Part shown: one piece after another, positions 1-6,559 of the stretch
Layout: every line of letters begins with the position of its first letter
Numbering within the stretch: position 1 is the stretch's first letter
Virus record (IMG/VR): IMGVR_UViG_3300036801_000104
Location: 1 to 64,000 of that record
From: a virus
Direction: 5' to 3' (one strand)
Length of the DNA stretch: 64,000 nt
Translations under genes and position numbers: made by a program
The notes under the pieces: model-generated
What the model was told of the DNA's origin: nothing
Seen by the model: only the letters and a program-made list of their open reading frames with translations
Databases searched by the model: none

Positions 1-528
1 ACCCACAAGAACGATCAGACCAACTCGCTCTATGCCAAACTGGAGGACATCAACCAACAGCTCGATTCCCTTCTGGAGAGGTTCGGCTTTGGCACCGCGA
101 CCAAGATAGTCGCCCAAAGCGACGCACTGATCACGATCCGATGCGAGCTATGGCATCAACAGGGCCATGTCGAGTTCACCGAGCTGTCTATGCCCCCGGA
201 TGACAGCGGAATTGCCGGCAAGGTGAACAAGACGAAGCCGCACGCCATCGCCTCGACGGTCACATATCTCAAACGCGTCGGATTGTGCGCGCTGCTCAAC
301 ATCAGCACCGGCGACGACAAGGACGGCAATGCACCGGACACAAAGATCAGCGAGGAACAGGTCGGGGAAATCCGCCGGATGATGCTGTGTATCAAGGACG
401 GGGAAGCCCGGCTGCTAAAATACATGAGGGTTGAAACGGTAGAAGAAATCCCTTCCCAGAAATACCGGAAGGCGATCAGCGCGCTTGATCAGCAGATCGC
501 AAAGGAGAAAGGCAATGACGCCAGTTGA
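1..528 (+). CDS. erf: ERF family single-strand annealing recombinase, C-terminal part
   Basis: Frame 1 is open from the first base to a TGA at 526-528 (175 codons). It contains the ERF-typical stretch running from 'SLYAKLEDIN' through 'RCELWHQQGH', then 'GIAGKVNKTKPHAIAS' and 'RVGLCALLNIST'. ERF proteins are phage annealases that pair single strands made by a partner exonuclease, and the YqaJ-type nuclease encoded 160 bp downstream fits that partner. There is no start codon at the left edge because the N-terminus lies at 63805-64000 of the same circular molecule. The first ATG in frame (position 190) is internal. The stop overlaps the next gene by 14 nt. Confidence 0.88.
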   Translation, partial: THKNDQTNSLYAKLEDINQQLDSLLERFGFGTATKIVAQSDALITIRCELWHQQGHVEFTELSMPPDDSGIAGKVNKTKPHAIASTVTYLKRVGLCALLNISTGDDKDGNAPDTKISEEQVGEIRRMMLCIKDGEARLLKYMRVETVEEIPSQKYRKAISALDQQIAKEKGNDAS

Positions 529-706
529 GGAACAGATCCTTCGGAACCAAACCGCTATCCTGGGAATGTTAAACAACATTATGCCAGTGAGCGAGGATAG
601 CCTGAAGAAGAGCATCCAGCGAGCGGCGATGTGCATAAAGGAAACTTGCCTTCTGCTGGAAGCTGAATCGGCACAAGGGAGCACGGTCCATGCCTATCCT
701 GCATGA
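515..706 (+). CDS. small protein between ERF and exonuclease
   Basis: Unrecognised 63-residue protein starting MTPVEEQIL. The ATG at 515 is preceded by AAAGGAGAAAGG, a strong ribosome binding site, which is why it is preferred over the longer frame starting at 485. It overlaps ERF by 14 nt and the exonuclease gene by 17 nt, so it is translationally embedded in the recombination operon. The sequence is mostly helical with two Cys and no known motif. A role as an accessory to recombination is inferred only from position. Confidence 0.6.
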   Translation: MTPVEEQILRNQTAILGMLNNIMPVSEDSLKKSIQRAAMCIKETCLLLEAESAQGSTVHAYPA

Positions 707-1355
707 CTGCGCCCAATACGGCGAGAAATACGACCAACTAAAACTAGGCCTGCCGACCAGCTCGAACTTCTCCAGGATCATCACGCCGGGTGGCGAGCCG
801 TCGCGCCAGTGGAAAGGATACGCCTACCACCTGATTGCCGAGCGGCTGTTGGGGCGCAAGGTCAACACATACACATCCCCGCATATGGAGCGCGGCGTTA
901 TCGTCGAGATCGAGGCGGCAGAATGGTATGAGTTCGCGCATAACATGGAGACGCGGAAGATCGGCTTTGTCACCAACGACGAAGGCACAATCGGATGCAG
1001 CCCCGACCGCCTCATCGGCGAATGGGGGTTGCTAGAGATCAAGTGTCCCGGCCCGCCAGGGCAGGTCGAATATCTGCTTACCGGGAAGCCGCATCGCGAT
1101 CACCGCCCGCAGCTACAGGGCCAACTATGGATTACCAAGCGGGAGTGGGTTGATATTTTATGCTGGCACGATGAGCTGCCGCGCATTGTCGTGCGCGCGG
1201 AGCGGGACGAAACCTTTATCGCCAAGCTGCGCGCCGAGATGGAGAAGTTTAACGACTACATCAGCGGCGTGATGGACAAGATCGGCGCCGTCACCGGGGC
1301 GCCGAAAGCCGCGCTCAAGGACATGCTGCGCGCCAGTCTGGAGGCTGTACCATAA
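690..1355 (+). CDS. YqaJ / lambda-exonuclease-like recombinase nuclease
   Basis: A 221-residue protein of the PD-(D/E)xK recombinase-nuclease type. The active-site signature is visible: ERG at 68-70, the acidic Asp106 in 'GCSPDRLIG', Glu116 and Lys118 in 'LLEIKCP', and the Gln-containing motif 'QLQGQLWIT' at 141-149. Such enzymes digest double-stranded DNA 5' to 3' and hand the 3' tail to an annealing protein, here ERF. Length is normal for phage YqaJ proteins. Its place directly behind erf supports a two-component recombination system that could also circularise or concatenate phage DNA. Confidence 0.85.
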   Translation: MPILHDCAQYGEKYDQLKLGLPTSSNFSRIITPGGEPSRQWKGYAYHLIAERLLGRKVNTYTSPHMERGVIVEIEAAEWYEFAHNMETRKIGFVTNDEGTIGCSPDRLIGEWGLLEIKCPGPPGQVEYLLTGKPHRDHRPQLQGQLWITKREWVDILCWHDELPRIVVRAERDETFIAKLRAEMEKFNDYISGVMDKIGAVTGAPKAALKDMLRASLEAVP

Positions 1356-1634
1356 ATGACCGACTGGAGATGTTTCCACTGCGACGAAATCTTTACCGAT
1401 CCCGCAGACGCCCGCCGGCATTTTGGGCAGGACTGTATGTCGGACGCTGCCTGTCAAATTAGTGTCGATGCGGTTCGCGAGATGGAAATGCTACTCGCCA
1501 GATATCGGGCTGAGGATAGCGATAAAGACCGCGACATGTATCGTATGCAGGCCGAGCATACGGTTGCCGTGCGAGAGGCTGAGGAAAAAGGATACAGGCG
1601 TGGCCTGATTGATCAGGTGTTTACCAATGGATGA
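1356..1634 (+). CDS. small C2H2-like zinc-finger protein
   Basis: A 92-residue protein with one classical-looking finger near the N-terminus: Cys6 and Cys9 (CFHC), then His22 and Cys27 (RRHFGQDC), followed by a long charged helix (about 40-85). The ATG follows the nuclease stop directly (TAAATG). Fingers of this kind are common in alphaproteobacterial prophages, but their target is not known to me. DNA or RNA binding is inferred. Confidence 0.65.
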   Translation: MTDWRCFHCDEIFTDPADARRHFGQDCMSDAACQISVDAVREMEMLLARYRAEDSDKDRDMYRMQAEHTVAVREAEEKGYRRGLIDQVFTNG

Positions 1635-1836
1635 CCAACCGCAATTGATCAGATCTTACACGCTACAGGCGCAGATCACCTGTATTCGGCGTGAGCTGGC
1701 AATGAGGAAGAACGTCTACCCAAAATGGGTAATGAGCGGCAGAATGAAGGCGGAGGCAGCCGACCACGAGATAAGCTGCCTCCAAGCCGTGCTTGATACG
1801 CTTTCCGCTCTCGTACTGGAGAGGACGAAACCGTGA
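1627..1836 (+). CDS. hypothetical helical protein
   Basis: The preferred start is the ATG at 1627 (MDDQPQLIRS), overlapping the previous stop by 8 nt, rather than an upstream non-ATG start at 1609. The product is 69 residues with a helical, basic middle (RRELAMRKNVYPKWV) and a second helix ending at LERTKP. No function is recognised. It is part of the tightly packed rightward early operon. Confidence 0.55.
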   Translation: MDDQPQLIRSYTLQAQITCIRRELAMRKNVYPKWVMSGRMKAEAADHEISCLQAVLDTLSALVLERTKP

Positions 1837-2102
1837 ACTACCACGCGAAAATAGAGGTGGAATTCTCTGAAGACCCTTTTAGCCGCATACTAGCCATTGA
1901 AGACCTGGCCCTAGCCATGTGCAAGGAGGTTGGCGAAGACCCCGCCGACTGCATAATGATACTGCTAGCGGCTGCGGCTCATATCGGTCGGCAGCATTCA
2001 GTATATCCCCAAAAGACGCCAGACGCCTTGGCCAAATGTCTTGCCCAGGCAATCATTGCCGTAGAGCGCTTTTTCCCCAATGACCATCCCACCCCGCATT
2101 GA
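1833..2102 (+). CDS. hypothetical early protein
   Basis: GTG start at 1833 overlapping the preceding TGA (GTGA arrangement). The product has 89 residues, is acidic at the N-terminus and then helical, with an Ala-rich segment (ILLAAAAHIG) too short to call a membrane span. No family is recognised. Translational coupling places it in the recombination operon. Confidence 0.6.
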   Translation: MNYHAKIEVEFSEDPFSRILAIEDLALAMCKEVGEDPADCIMILLAAAAHIGRQHSVYPQKTPDALAKCLAQAIIAVERFFPNDHPTPH

Positions 2103-2478
2103 GCGCAAAGTCCCCAAGGGCAAGCGCCGCCCTGACCCGCGACGGGCACTGAAGCATCTGGCTTTCGTCCGGCTGTTGCCGTGCATGATTTGCGGGGGTC
2201 GCCCTGCGCAAGCCGCTCATGTTAGGAATGGAACGGACGGTGGCACTGGGTTGAAGCCGTCCGACAGATACTCCCTGCCGTTGTGCTTCGTTCATCATGA
2301 CGCGCAACACGCGGTGGGCGAGACGACATTCTGGGGGTTCTACAAGATCGATCCGCTTGACGCCGCGAGCCGGCTATGGACCGTATCGGGGAAGATCGAG
2401 GCGGGCGAGCGCATCGTGTTCCGCGCTAGGCAGGCTATCAATTTGCGAAGGACTACCGACGCCTTCCCACTATCCTAA
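2080..2478 (+). CDS. HNH/DUF968-like zinc-binding putative nuclease
   Basis: A 132-residue basic protein. CMIC at 35-38 is followed by 'QAAHVRNG', 'KPSDRYS' and 'LCFVHHDAQHAVGE', the Cys-Cys/His-His spacing typical of phage HNH-like, DUF968 and Ref-type proteins in which a beta-beta-alpha metal finger carries the His pair. Such proteins act as small endonucleases or recombination helpers near erf/exo modules. It is the last gene of the rightward operon and its 3' end overlaps the converging late operon by 26 nt. Confidence 0.65.
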   Translation: MTIPPRIERKVPKGKRRPDPRRALKHLAFVRLLPCMICGGRPAQAAHVRNGTDGGTGLKPSDRYSLPLCFVHHDAQHAVGETTFWGFYKIDPLDAASRLWTVSGKIEAGERIVFRARQAINLRRTTDAFPLS

Positions 2479-2650
2479 TCCCGCCAGGCCCCAAACTCAG
2501 GGTTTTGGTTTCGCCGCCGACTGAAATGCAGCATTCGCCAGTTTCGTCGTCCGCCGCGACGATATCTCCCTCGACATCGGTATAATCGTCCAGGCGAACG
2601 ATCTTCCACTGTCGCTTGTTTTCGGCGGAATCGTGTGATTCTAGCTTCAT
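2453..2650 (-). CDS. last gene of the late operon, hypothetical
   Basis: A 65-residue protein starting MKLESHDSAENK, with alternating polar and hydrophobic strands suggesting a small beta fold (WKIVRLDDYTDVEGDIV). No family is recognised. The start codon overlaps the end of the transglycosylase gene (ATGA), and its 3' end overlaps the converging HNH-like gene, leaving no room for a conventional terminator. Confidence 0.5.
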   Translation of the reverse strand: MKLESHDSAENKRQWKIVRLDDYTDVEGDIVAADDETGECCISVGGETKTLSLGPGGIRIVGRRR

Positions 2651-3201
2651 GGGGACACGCCAAGAGGCATGACGGCTCTCATCCTTCGTGGTGCAAAACT
2701 GGCTCTGCTCGTCAGCATTGCCGCTGCTTCCATCTGCGCCTCGACGATGGGGAGCGCGGCTTGAAACTTTAGAAGATATCGAGCCACCGCAGCCACCCAG
2801 GCCGCCGAGGGCATAGCGCCCGGCACAAGATTGTGCCAGCCGCCGTTATATGCCCTTGCGACATCCCACAGCGGCAGCGAGGTTGCATGGCGCGCATTGA
2901 TGATGCCCCTGGCGCTATCGTCGATGTACGCGGTGCCGGACAGGATCGATGTCATCGGGTCGGTCTGCGGCCCCGCAGGGATGCCATAGAGCGAGGCCAT
3001 CGATACGGCAGTCGCGGGGATGACCTGCATCAACCCATCCTGCCGCCCTGTTCCATTGACGACATAAGGTTGGTAGCCGCTCTCGATTTTCATTATGGTC
3101 ATGATCCATGCGGGATCGAGATAGGACCACTTCGGGTGCATGACCAACACTTGGTTGACCATGGTCAGGTAAGTGCGCTGCGAGGCGGATAGGCCAGCCA
3201 T
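2647..3201 (-). CDS. lytic transglycosylase (SLT-like), putative endolysin
   Basis: A 184-residue SLT-type muramidase. The catalytic Glu is in 'MKIESGYQP' (Glu40), followed by the family motif 'GLMQVIPATA' (56-65) and the later 'RAYNGGW'. There is no signal peptide, so it would need a holin or SAR-like route across the membrane. It cleaves peptidoglycan glycan strands. Its neighbours (two lipoproteins, small two-span membrane protein, membrane-anchored coiled coil) make this the lysis block, so endolysin is the best role. A virion-associated lysin is less likely because the ejection proteins lie 18 kb away. Confidence 0.8.
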   Translation of the reverse strand: MAGLSASQRTYLTMVNQVLVMHPKWSYLDPAWIMTIMKIESGYQPYVVNGTGRQDGLMQVIPATAVSMASLYGIPAGPQTDPMTSILSGTAYIDDSARGIINARHATSLPLWDVARAYNGGWHNLVPGAMPSAAWVAAVARYLLKFQAALPIVEAQMEAAAMLTSRASFAPRRMRAVMPLGVSP

Positions 3202-3204
3202 GTT

Positions 3205-3639
3205 TTATTCCGCCGCCAGCTGGTTGCCTGTAAGAGGAACAGGCCGCCCTTGGTCGTCGAAACGAAACGTCGATTCTGAGAAATCAAAGCCAGGCAACGC
3301 TTGCGCATGGGGAGCCGTAATCGGGTGCCGGCGCCGCGCATTTGGCGTCACGACTGGGCCGCCTGGTTCCGCGGTGCTGGGAGGAGCTGGCGTTATCACC
3401 GGCCCTGACGGTGACGGGGAGACCACTACCGGGGGCGGCTGTGTCATCACCGGGGGCGGCAGCACCGTCATCGGGGCAGCCGATATCGCGGCTAGGGCAG
3501 CCTCAAGCTGATGGAGGTTCATGGCGTCTTGCGAGACGACCGGGACACAGGCGGCGACGGTTGGACCACTGCCCGACGCGCCGATGCCGCCCGCACAACC
3601 CGCGAGCGCCACCAGACAGAACGGAATGAGCGTTTTCAT
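3205..3639 (-). CDS. proline-rich lipoprotein, possible outer spanin
   Basis: A 144-residue precursor with a short signal ending in the lipobox 'LAGC' (Cys15), then a strongly Pro/Thr/Val-rich segment (PPPVMTQPPPVVV). Small proline-rich outer-membrane lipoproteins next to an endolysin are the hallmark of Rz1-like outer spanins, which fuse inner and outer membranes at lysis. The candidate inner partner is the membrane-anchored coiled coil at 5076-5360, which is unusually far away. It could instead be an unrelated lipoprotein. Confidence 0.6.
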   Translation of the reverse strand: MKTLIPFCLVALAGCAGGIGASGSGPTVAACVPVVSQDAMNLHQLEAALAAISAAPMTVLPPPVMTQPPPVVVSPSPSGPVITPAPPSTAEPGGPVVTPNARRRHPITAPHAQALPGFDFSESTFRFDDQGRPVPLTGNQLAAE

Positions 3640-3920
3640 GGGTACGGATACCGTGGGTAATACGATGGCATCAGCGCCACCGCAGGAGGCTGTGGGATGG
3701 CCAATCCCGAAGCGAGGGGGGTTAGGCTCGTCGCCGCCGTTAAGGCCGCCGCAGCGCCCGCTAGAGCGCCTGGGCCGGCCCCCATGCCGCCGACGGCAGC
3801 GCCCATCAGCGCTCCGACGGCAGCGCCTTCCCCCACGCTGATAACGAGGGCGTTAAGCGCAGGGTCAGAGGCACAGCCGGCAAGCCCCAGTACGATGGCC
3901 AGGGCCGCCGGCTTGTTCAT
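3636..3920 (-). CDS. small glycine-zipper lipoprotein
   Basis: Start chosen at the ATG at 3920 (MNKPAALAIV) because it gives a clean signal with lipobox 'LAGC' (Cys16). The longer frame adds a polar leader. The mature part is a Gly/Ala-rich zipper (GAAVGALMGAAVGGMGAG) that could insert in or pack against membranes, ending in a Tyr/Pro tail. It overlaps the next gene by 4 nt. Role unknown. Position suggests lysis or modification of the cell envelope. Confidence 0.55.
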   Translation of the reverse strand: MNKPAALAIVLGLAGCASDPALNALVISVGEGAAVGALMGAAVGGMGAGPGALAGAAAALTAATSLTPLASGLAIPQPPAVALMPSYYPRYPYP

Positions 3921-3924
3921 GCTT

Positions 3925-4245
3925 TTATGAGATAACTGCCGTGGTTTCATTAAAAGCACCAGCTTCGGCCACCGGTGCCGCGCTGCAAATGACCGCTATC
4001 GGAGCGACGACAGCCGGGCCAGCATCGGGGGGAGCGCTGGTTCCCGTATAGGACACGTTCGCCGTGCCGTTGCTGACATATGTCACCGTCCAGGTGACCA
4101 TGTCGGCGGCAAGCGATGCCGTTGCGACCGCGGGATTGTCGCTCGCCACTGCGCCGTCAGCCGGCGGTGTGGGCTCGTCAAACGTCAATACGCCAACCGC
4201 GGTCTGTCCAGTTCCATCGGGGCGGGGAGTCAGATTGATCGCCAT
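3925..4245 (-). CDS. Ig-like (Big-type) small protein
   Basis: A 106-residue, Thr/Ala/Val-rich protein resembling one bacterial Ig-like domain: 'ASDNPAVATASLAADMVTWTVTYVSNGTANVSYTGT' has the alternating strand pattern of phage Big repeats. No signal peptide. Such domains decorate capsids or fibres by weak carbohydrate binding. That assignment is inferred from fold pattern only. Confidence 0.55.
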   Translation of the reverse strand: MAINLTPRPDGTGQTAVGVLTFDEPTPPADGAVASDNPAVATASLAADMVTWTVTYVSNGTANVSYTGTSAPPDAGPAVVAPIAVICSAAPVAEAGAFNETTAVIS

Positions 4246-4246
4246 G

Positions 4247-4675
4247 TTACGATACCTTTGCAGTTTGAGGGTTAAAATCTCCCGTCTCGGGAGTCGCAGC
4301 CTGGAACTGCGAGATGGCAGCTTCCAGGTTTGCTCTTTCGGCCCTGAGTTCGTCCAACAACGTGGGAATCAAGGGCAACACGTCTAAATTTGGATAGCCG
4401 TTCGCGAGCAACCGTCTGCGCGCGGCGACCACCGCATCGAGCGCATCTACAACGGCCTGAAGCAGGATGCGTCGAGACTCGCGGCCCTCATACGCAGCCT
4501 GGAACCGTGCCTGCAATTCGGGCGACTGGAGGATTGTTGGCATCGCCGGATCAGAGGACGGGGTCGTTGATGCCGCCAGAAGACGGACCAACCCCGCGAT
4601 CTGTGGATCTATCACGGCAAGAGCCGCCATCAGCTCGGCCCGCAGAATTGGGTTGGGATCGTTTGGGTCTGCCAT
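4247..4675 (-). CDS. hypothetical helical protein
   Basis: A 142-residue, almost wholly helical protein (MADPNDPNPILRAEL...), Ala/Leu/Arg-rich, with a likely coiled coil in 'LLDELRAERANLEAAISQFQA'. No signal peptide or family is recognised. It lies between the Ig-like protein and the small membrane proteins in the lysis end of the late operon. Confidence 0.55.
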   Translation of the reverse strand: MADPNDPNPILRAELMAALAVIDPQIAGLVRLLAASTTPSSDPAMPTILQSPELQARFQAAYEGRESRRILLQAVVDALDAVVAARRRLLANGYPNLDVLPLIPTLLDELRAERANLEAAISQFQAATPETGDFNPQTAKVS

Positions 4676-4683
4676 ATGCTAAC

Positions 4684-4869
4684 TCATCTCAGCAGGGGGT
4701 GGCCGGCGTAAGGCAATAGGAAGCTGATCAGCACTAAAAGCAAAACGATTGCCAGCACGACTTGCGCGATGAGCGCAAAGGGAGGCGGAAGTGGGATCAG
4801 GGTTATGATCCAATACACCAACCCAAAAACCAACAGCACTATCAAAATGGTAATCAACAGCTCGATCAT
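4684..4869 (-). CDS. two-span small membrane protein, candidate holin
   Basis: A 61-residue, extremely hydrophobic protein with two predicted membrane helices (about 3-25 and 32-55) joined by 'LIPLPPPF', resembling the small Thivi_2564-type membrane proteins. Size, topology and position near the endolysin suit a class II holin, which would let the signal-less transglycosylase reach the wall. No sequence signature proves this. Confidence 0.55.
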   Translation of the reverse strand: MIELLITILIVLLVFGLVYWIITLIPLPPPFALIAQVVLAIVLLLVLISFLLPYAGHPLLR

Positions 4870-4886
4870 TTGAGTTCCGTTCCTTT

Positions 4887-5063
4887 TTAGGAAGCATCGA
4901 GATTGAGGGCGATGTTGATCTCATCTCCGGCCAGCAACAGCTGGGCGTACTCTTGTTTGTGAGCCGCCCGCATTAAAGCGTGAGCAAGGTTATTTGCCCG
5001 CACCTCGAACGGCTCGTCGATGGTGGACCCGTCGGCCAGGACGGTTACGGTGTATGTGTCCAT
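4887..5063 (-). CDS. 58-residue hypothetical protein
   Basis: Short gene from ATG at 5063 to TAA at 4887: begins MDTYTVTVLADG and ends INIALNLDAS. Beta strands come first, then an amphipathic helix (NLAHALMRAAHKQEYAQLL). A purine-rich GAGGGAA lies just upstream of the ATG. It fills the gap between the neighbouring genes exactly, supporting that it is real. Function unknown. Confidence 0.55.
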   Translation of the reverse strand: MDTYTVTVLADGSTIDEPFEVRANNLAHALMRAAHKQEYAQLLLAGDEINIALNLDAS

Positions 5064-5075
5064 GAGATTCCCTCA

Positions 5076-5360
5076 TCAAGGCTGTAGTTTAGGAGGAGGA
5101 TTACGGCGCCCGTCGCCTTTTATGCTGCGATATTGATCACGCCAAAACTCGCTCTCACGCATGAGATCGCTAACCTGATTTTTCAGTTCCACGATCTGGC
5201 CCCGCAGGCCAGCTACCTCCGTTCGCAACTCAATAACGACTGAGGACAATTCAGTAGCACGCCTCGCCGGGACGAATGTACTTGAGGTCAGGTATCCGCG
5301 AAGCAAAGCCCCCAGAGCCAACAGCACGGAAACCGTGGCTATCCAGTCACCCCTCTCCAT
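5076..5360 (-). CDS. membrane-anchored coiled-coil protein, possible inner spanin
   Basis: 94 residues: one N-terminal membrane helix (about 7-25) and then a heptad-patterned coiled coil ('VIELRTEVAGLRGQIVEL', 'SDLMRESEFWRDQY') ending in a Pro-rich tail. This is the architecture of Rz-type inner spanins, and a proline-rich lipoprotein candidate partner is 1.5 kb downstream. A regulator of holin timing is an alternative. Overlaps the upstream membrane-protein gene by 14 nt. Confidence 0.55.
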   Translation of the reverse strand: MERGDWIATVSVLLALGALLRGYLTSSTFVPARRATELSSVVIELRTEVAGLRGQIVELKNQVSDLMRESEFWRDQYRSIKGDGRRNPPPKLQP

Positions 5361-5805
5361 TGGGTTCCCGCCCCCGCCAAATAATTGCGTTCCAATAGAT
5401 ACCGAATAGTATGCCAGAGGGGAGCTGATCGGCGAGAATATGATCCCACGGCATCGGAGTATGGTCGAGGTATGCGCCGCTCCACGCGGCAGATAGCCCG
5501 CCGATCGCCATTACGCCCAAGCAAAAAAGCTGTGGCATAAAGAGCAACAAACGAATCCGGCCGAGCCGGAACAGGGCGCCGATTAATGCCAAAATTGCCG
5601 CGCTGATCATAATGGCAGCCACGAGACGGCCGCCATATCCATGCGAGCCCAGAGCCGAAAACACGATCTGCAACGACATAAGGTTGGTCGCGCCTCCCGC
5701 CGACGACGAATGAAGCAGGAGTCCCGCCTGCGCAATGTGCATGACCGATACGGCCACGATATCGACTGATCCTCTCCGCGAAAATGGGCGAGGCACTAAT
5801 TTCAT
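5347..5805 (-). CDS. four-span membrane protein, unknown
   Basis: 152 residues with about four hydrophobic segments (around 12-35, 60-82, 84-105 and 129-143) and a basic N-terminus (MKLVPRPFSRR). It has no recognised family. It could be a second holin-like protein or an envelope modifier, and sits between a five-histidine membrane protein and the spanin-like gene. Confidence 0.55.
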   Translation of the reverse strand: MKLVPRPFSRRGSVDIVAVSVMHIAQAGLLLHSSSAGGATNLMSLQIVFSALGSHGYGGRLVAAIMISAAILALIGALFRLGRIRLLLFMPQLFCLGVMAIGGLSAAWSGAYLDHTPMPWDHILADQLPSGILFGIYWNAIIWRGREPNGEG

Positions 5806-5821
5806 CAGCCTTCGGAGCTCG

Positions 5822-6559
5822 CTATGCTTCCCGGAAAAGATTTGCGCCGATCGTCGCCCGCACCTGGGGATCGCTGAGTTTCCAGACCCGCGCGCTATAA
5901 ACGAAATGAATCATTCCGATTCCGGCACGTATCGCGAGGATCTGCGGGACAACCTGCGCCGATAGAGGGCCATTGCGCAGCACCAGCCAAATGGCCCCAA
6001 TCGCGAGCACGAGCGGAATAAACCCCCAACGCCACCCGGAAGCCTGACTAGACAAGCCCATGTCAGTCAGCCAGTGATTGAATGAGAAGACGCCGAATGA
6101 AAGTGCGTGAGTCCTCGGTCCCTCACCAAAGAAGGGCAGCAGGCCGATCGAGAATGCCGTGAACAGCACGCAGCCCAGCGCCCGCCAAAAGTGCGCCGTA
6201 GGACTACCGGGCCGGTGATAGAGGCACGATACGCCGAATATCTGCATCCCGAAGTGCCAAATGTTCCAGGCGAAGTAGATGCTGAACACCATCTGCCATG
6301 GCGCGAGGAGGCAGCCCGCCACTAGCCCGATCGGCAACGCGATGTGCATCCCCCATTCCCGCGAGACGATGCGGCGCAAGCCCGGCTTCGTCCACGCCAG
6401 GATCATCGGCGAGATGACATGGCCAGTTTCCAGGATCATGATCGTGATCGCCATGTACCAGATACCTGGACCCGGCACGAACAACATCAACGCAATGCCG
6501 ATCGGCAGGCCGCTCAATAACCAGAACCCATCCCACCACGGATTGCGAACCCAAGACAT
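5822..6559 (-). CDS. polytopic membrane protein with conserved-looking histidines
   Basis: 245 residues, about six to seven membrane helices. Histidines and neighbours sit at or near helix ends: H47 in 'ETGHVIS', H102/Q106 in 'WHFGMQ', H115 in 'LYHR', H162/D166 in 'NHWLTD' and H218 in 'GMIHFVYS'. Spaced intramembrane His clusters are typical of metal-dependent membrane oxygenases and desaturases (for example Brp/Blh-type), but I cannot place it in a family. A lipid- or pigment-modifying enzyme is an inference. It overlaps the GH16-like gene by one base and is not a standard phage gene. Confidence 0.6.
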   Translation of the reverse strand: MSWVRNPWWDGFWLLSGLPIGIALMLFVPGPGIWYMAITIMILETGHVISPMILAWTKPGLRRIVSREWGMHIALPIGLVAGCLLAPWQMVFSIYFAWNIWHFGMQIFGVSCLYHRPGSPTAHFWRALGCVLFTAFSIGLLPFFGEGPRTHALSFGVFSFNHWLTDMGLSSQASGWRWGFIPLVLAIGAIWLVLRNGPLSAQVVPQILAIRAGIGMIHFVYSARVWKLSDPQVRATIGANLFREA

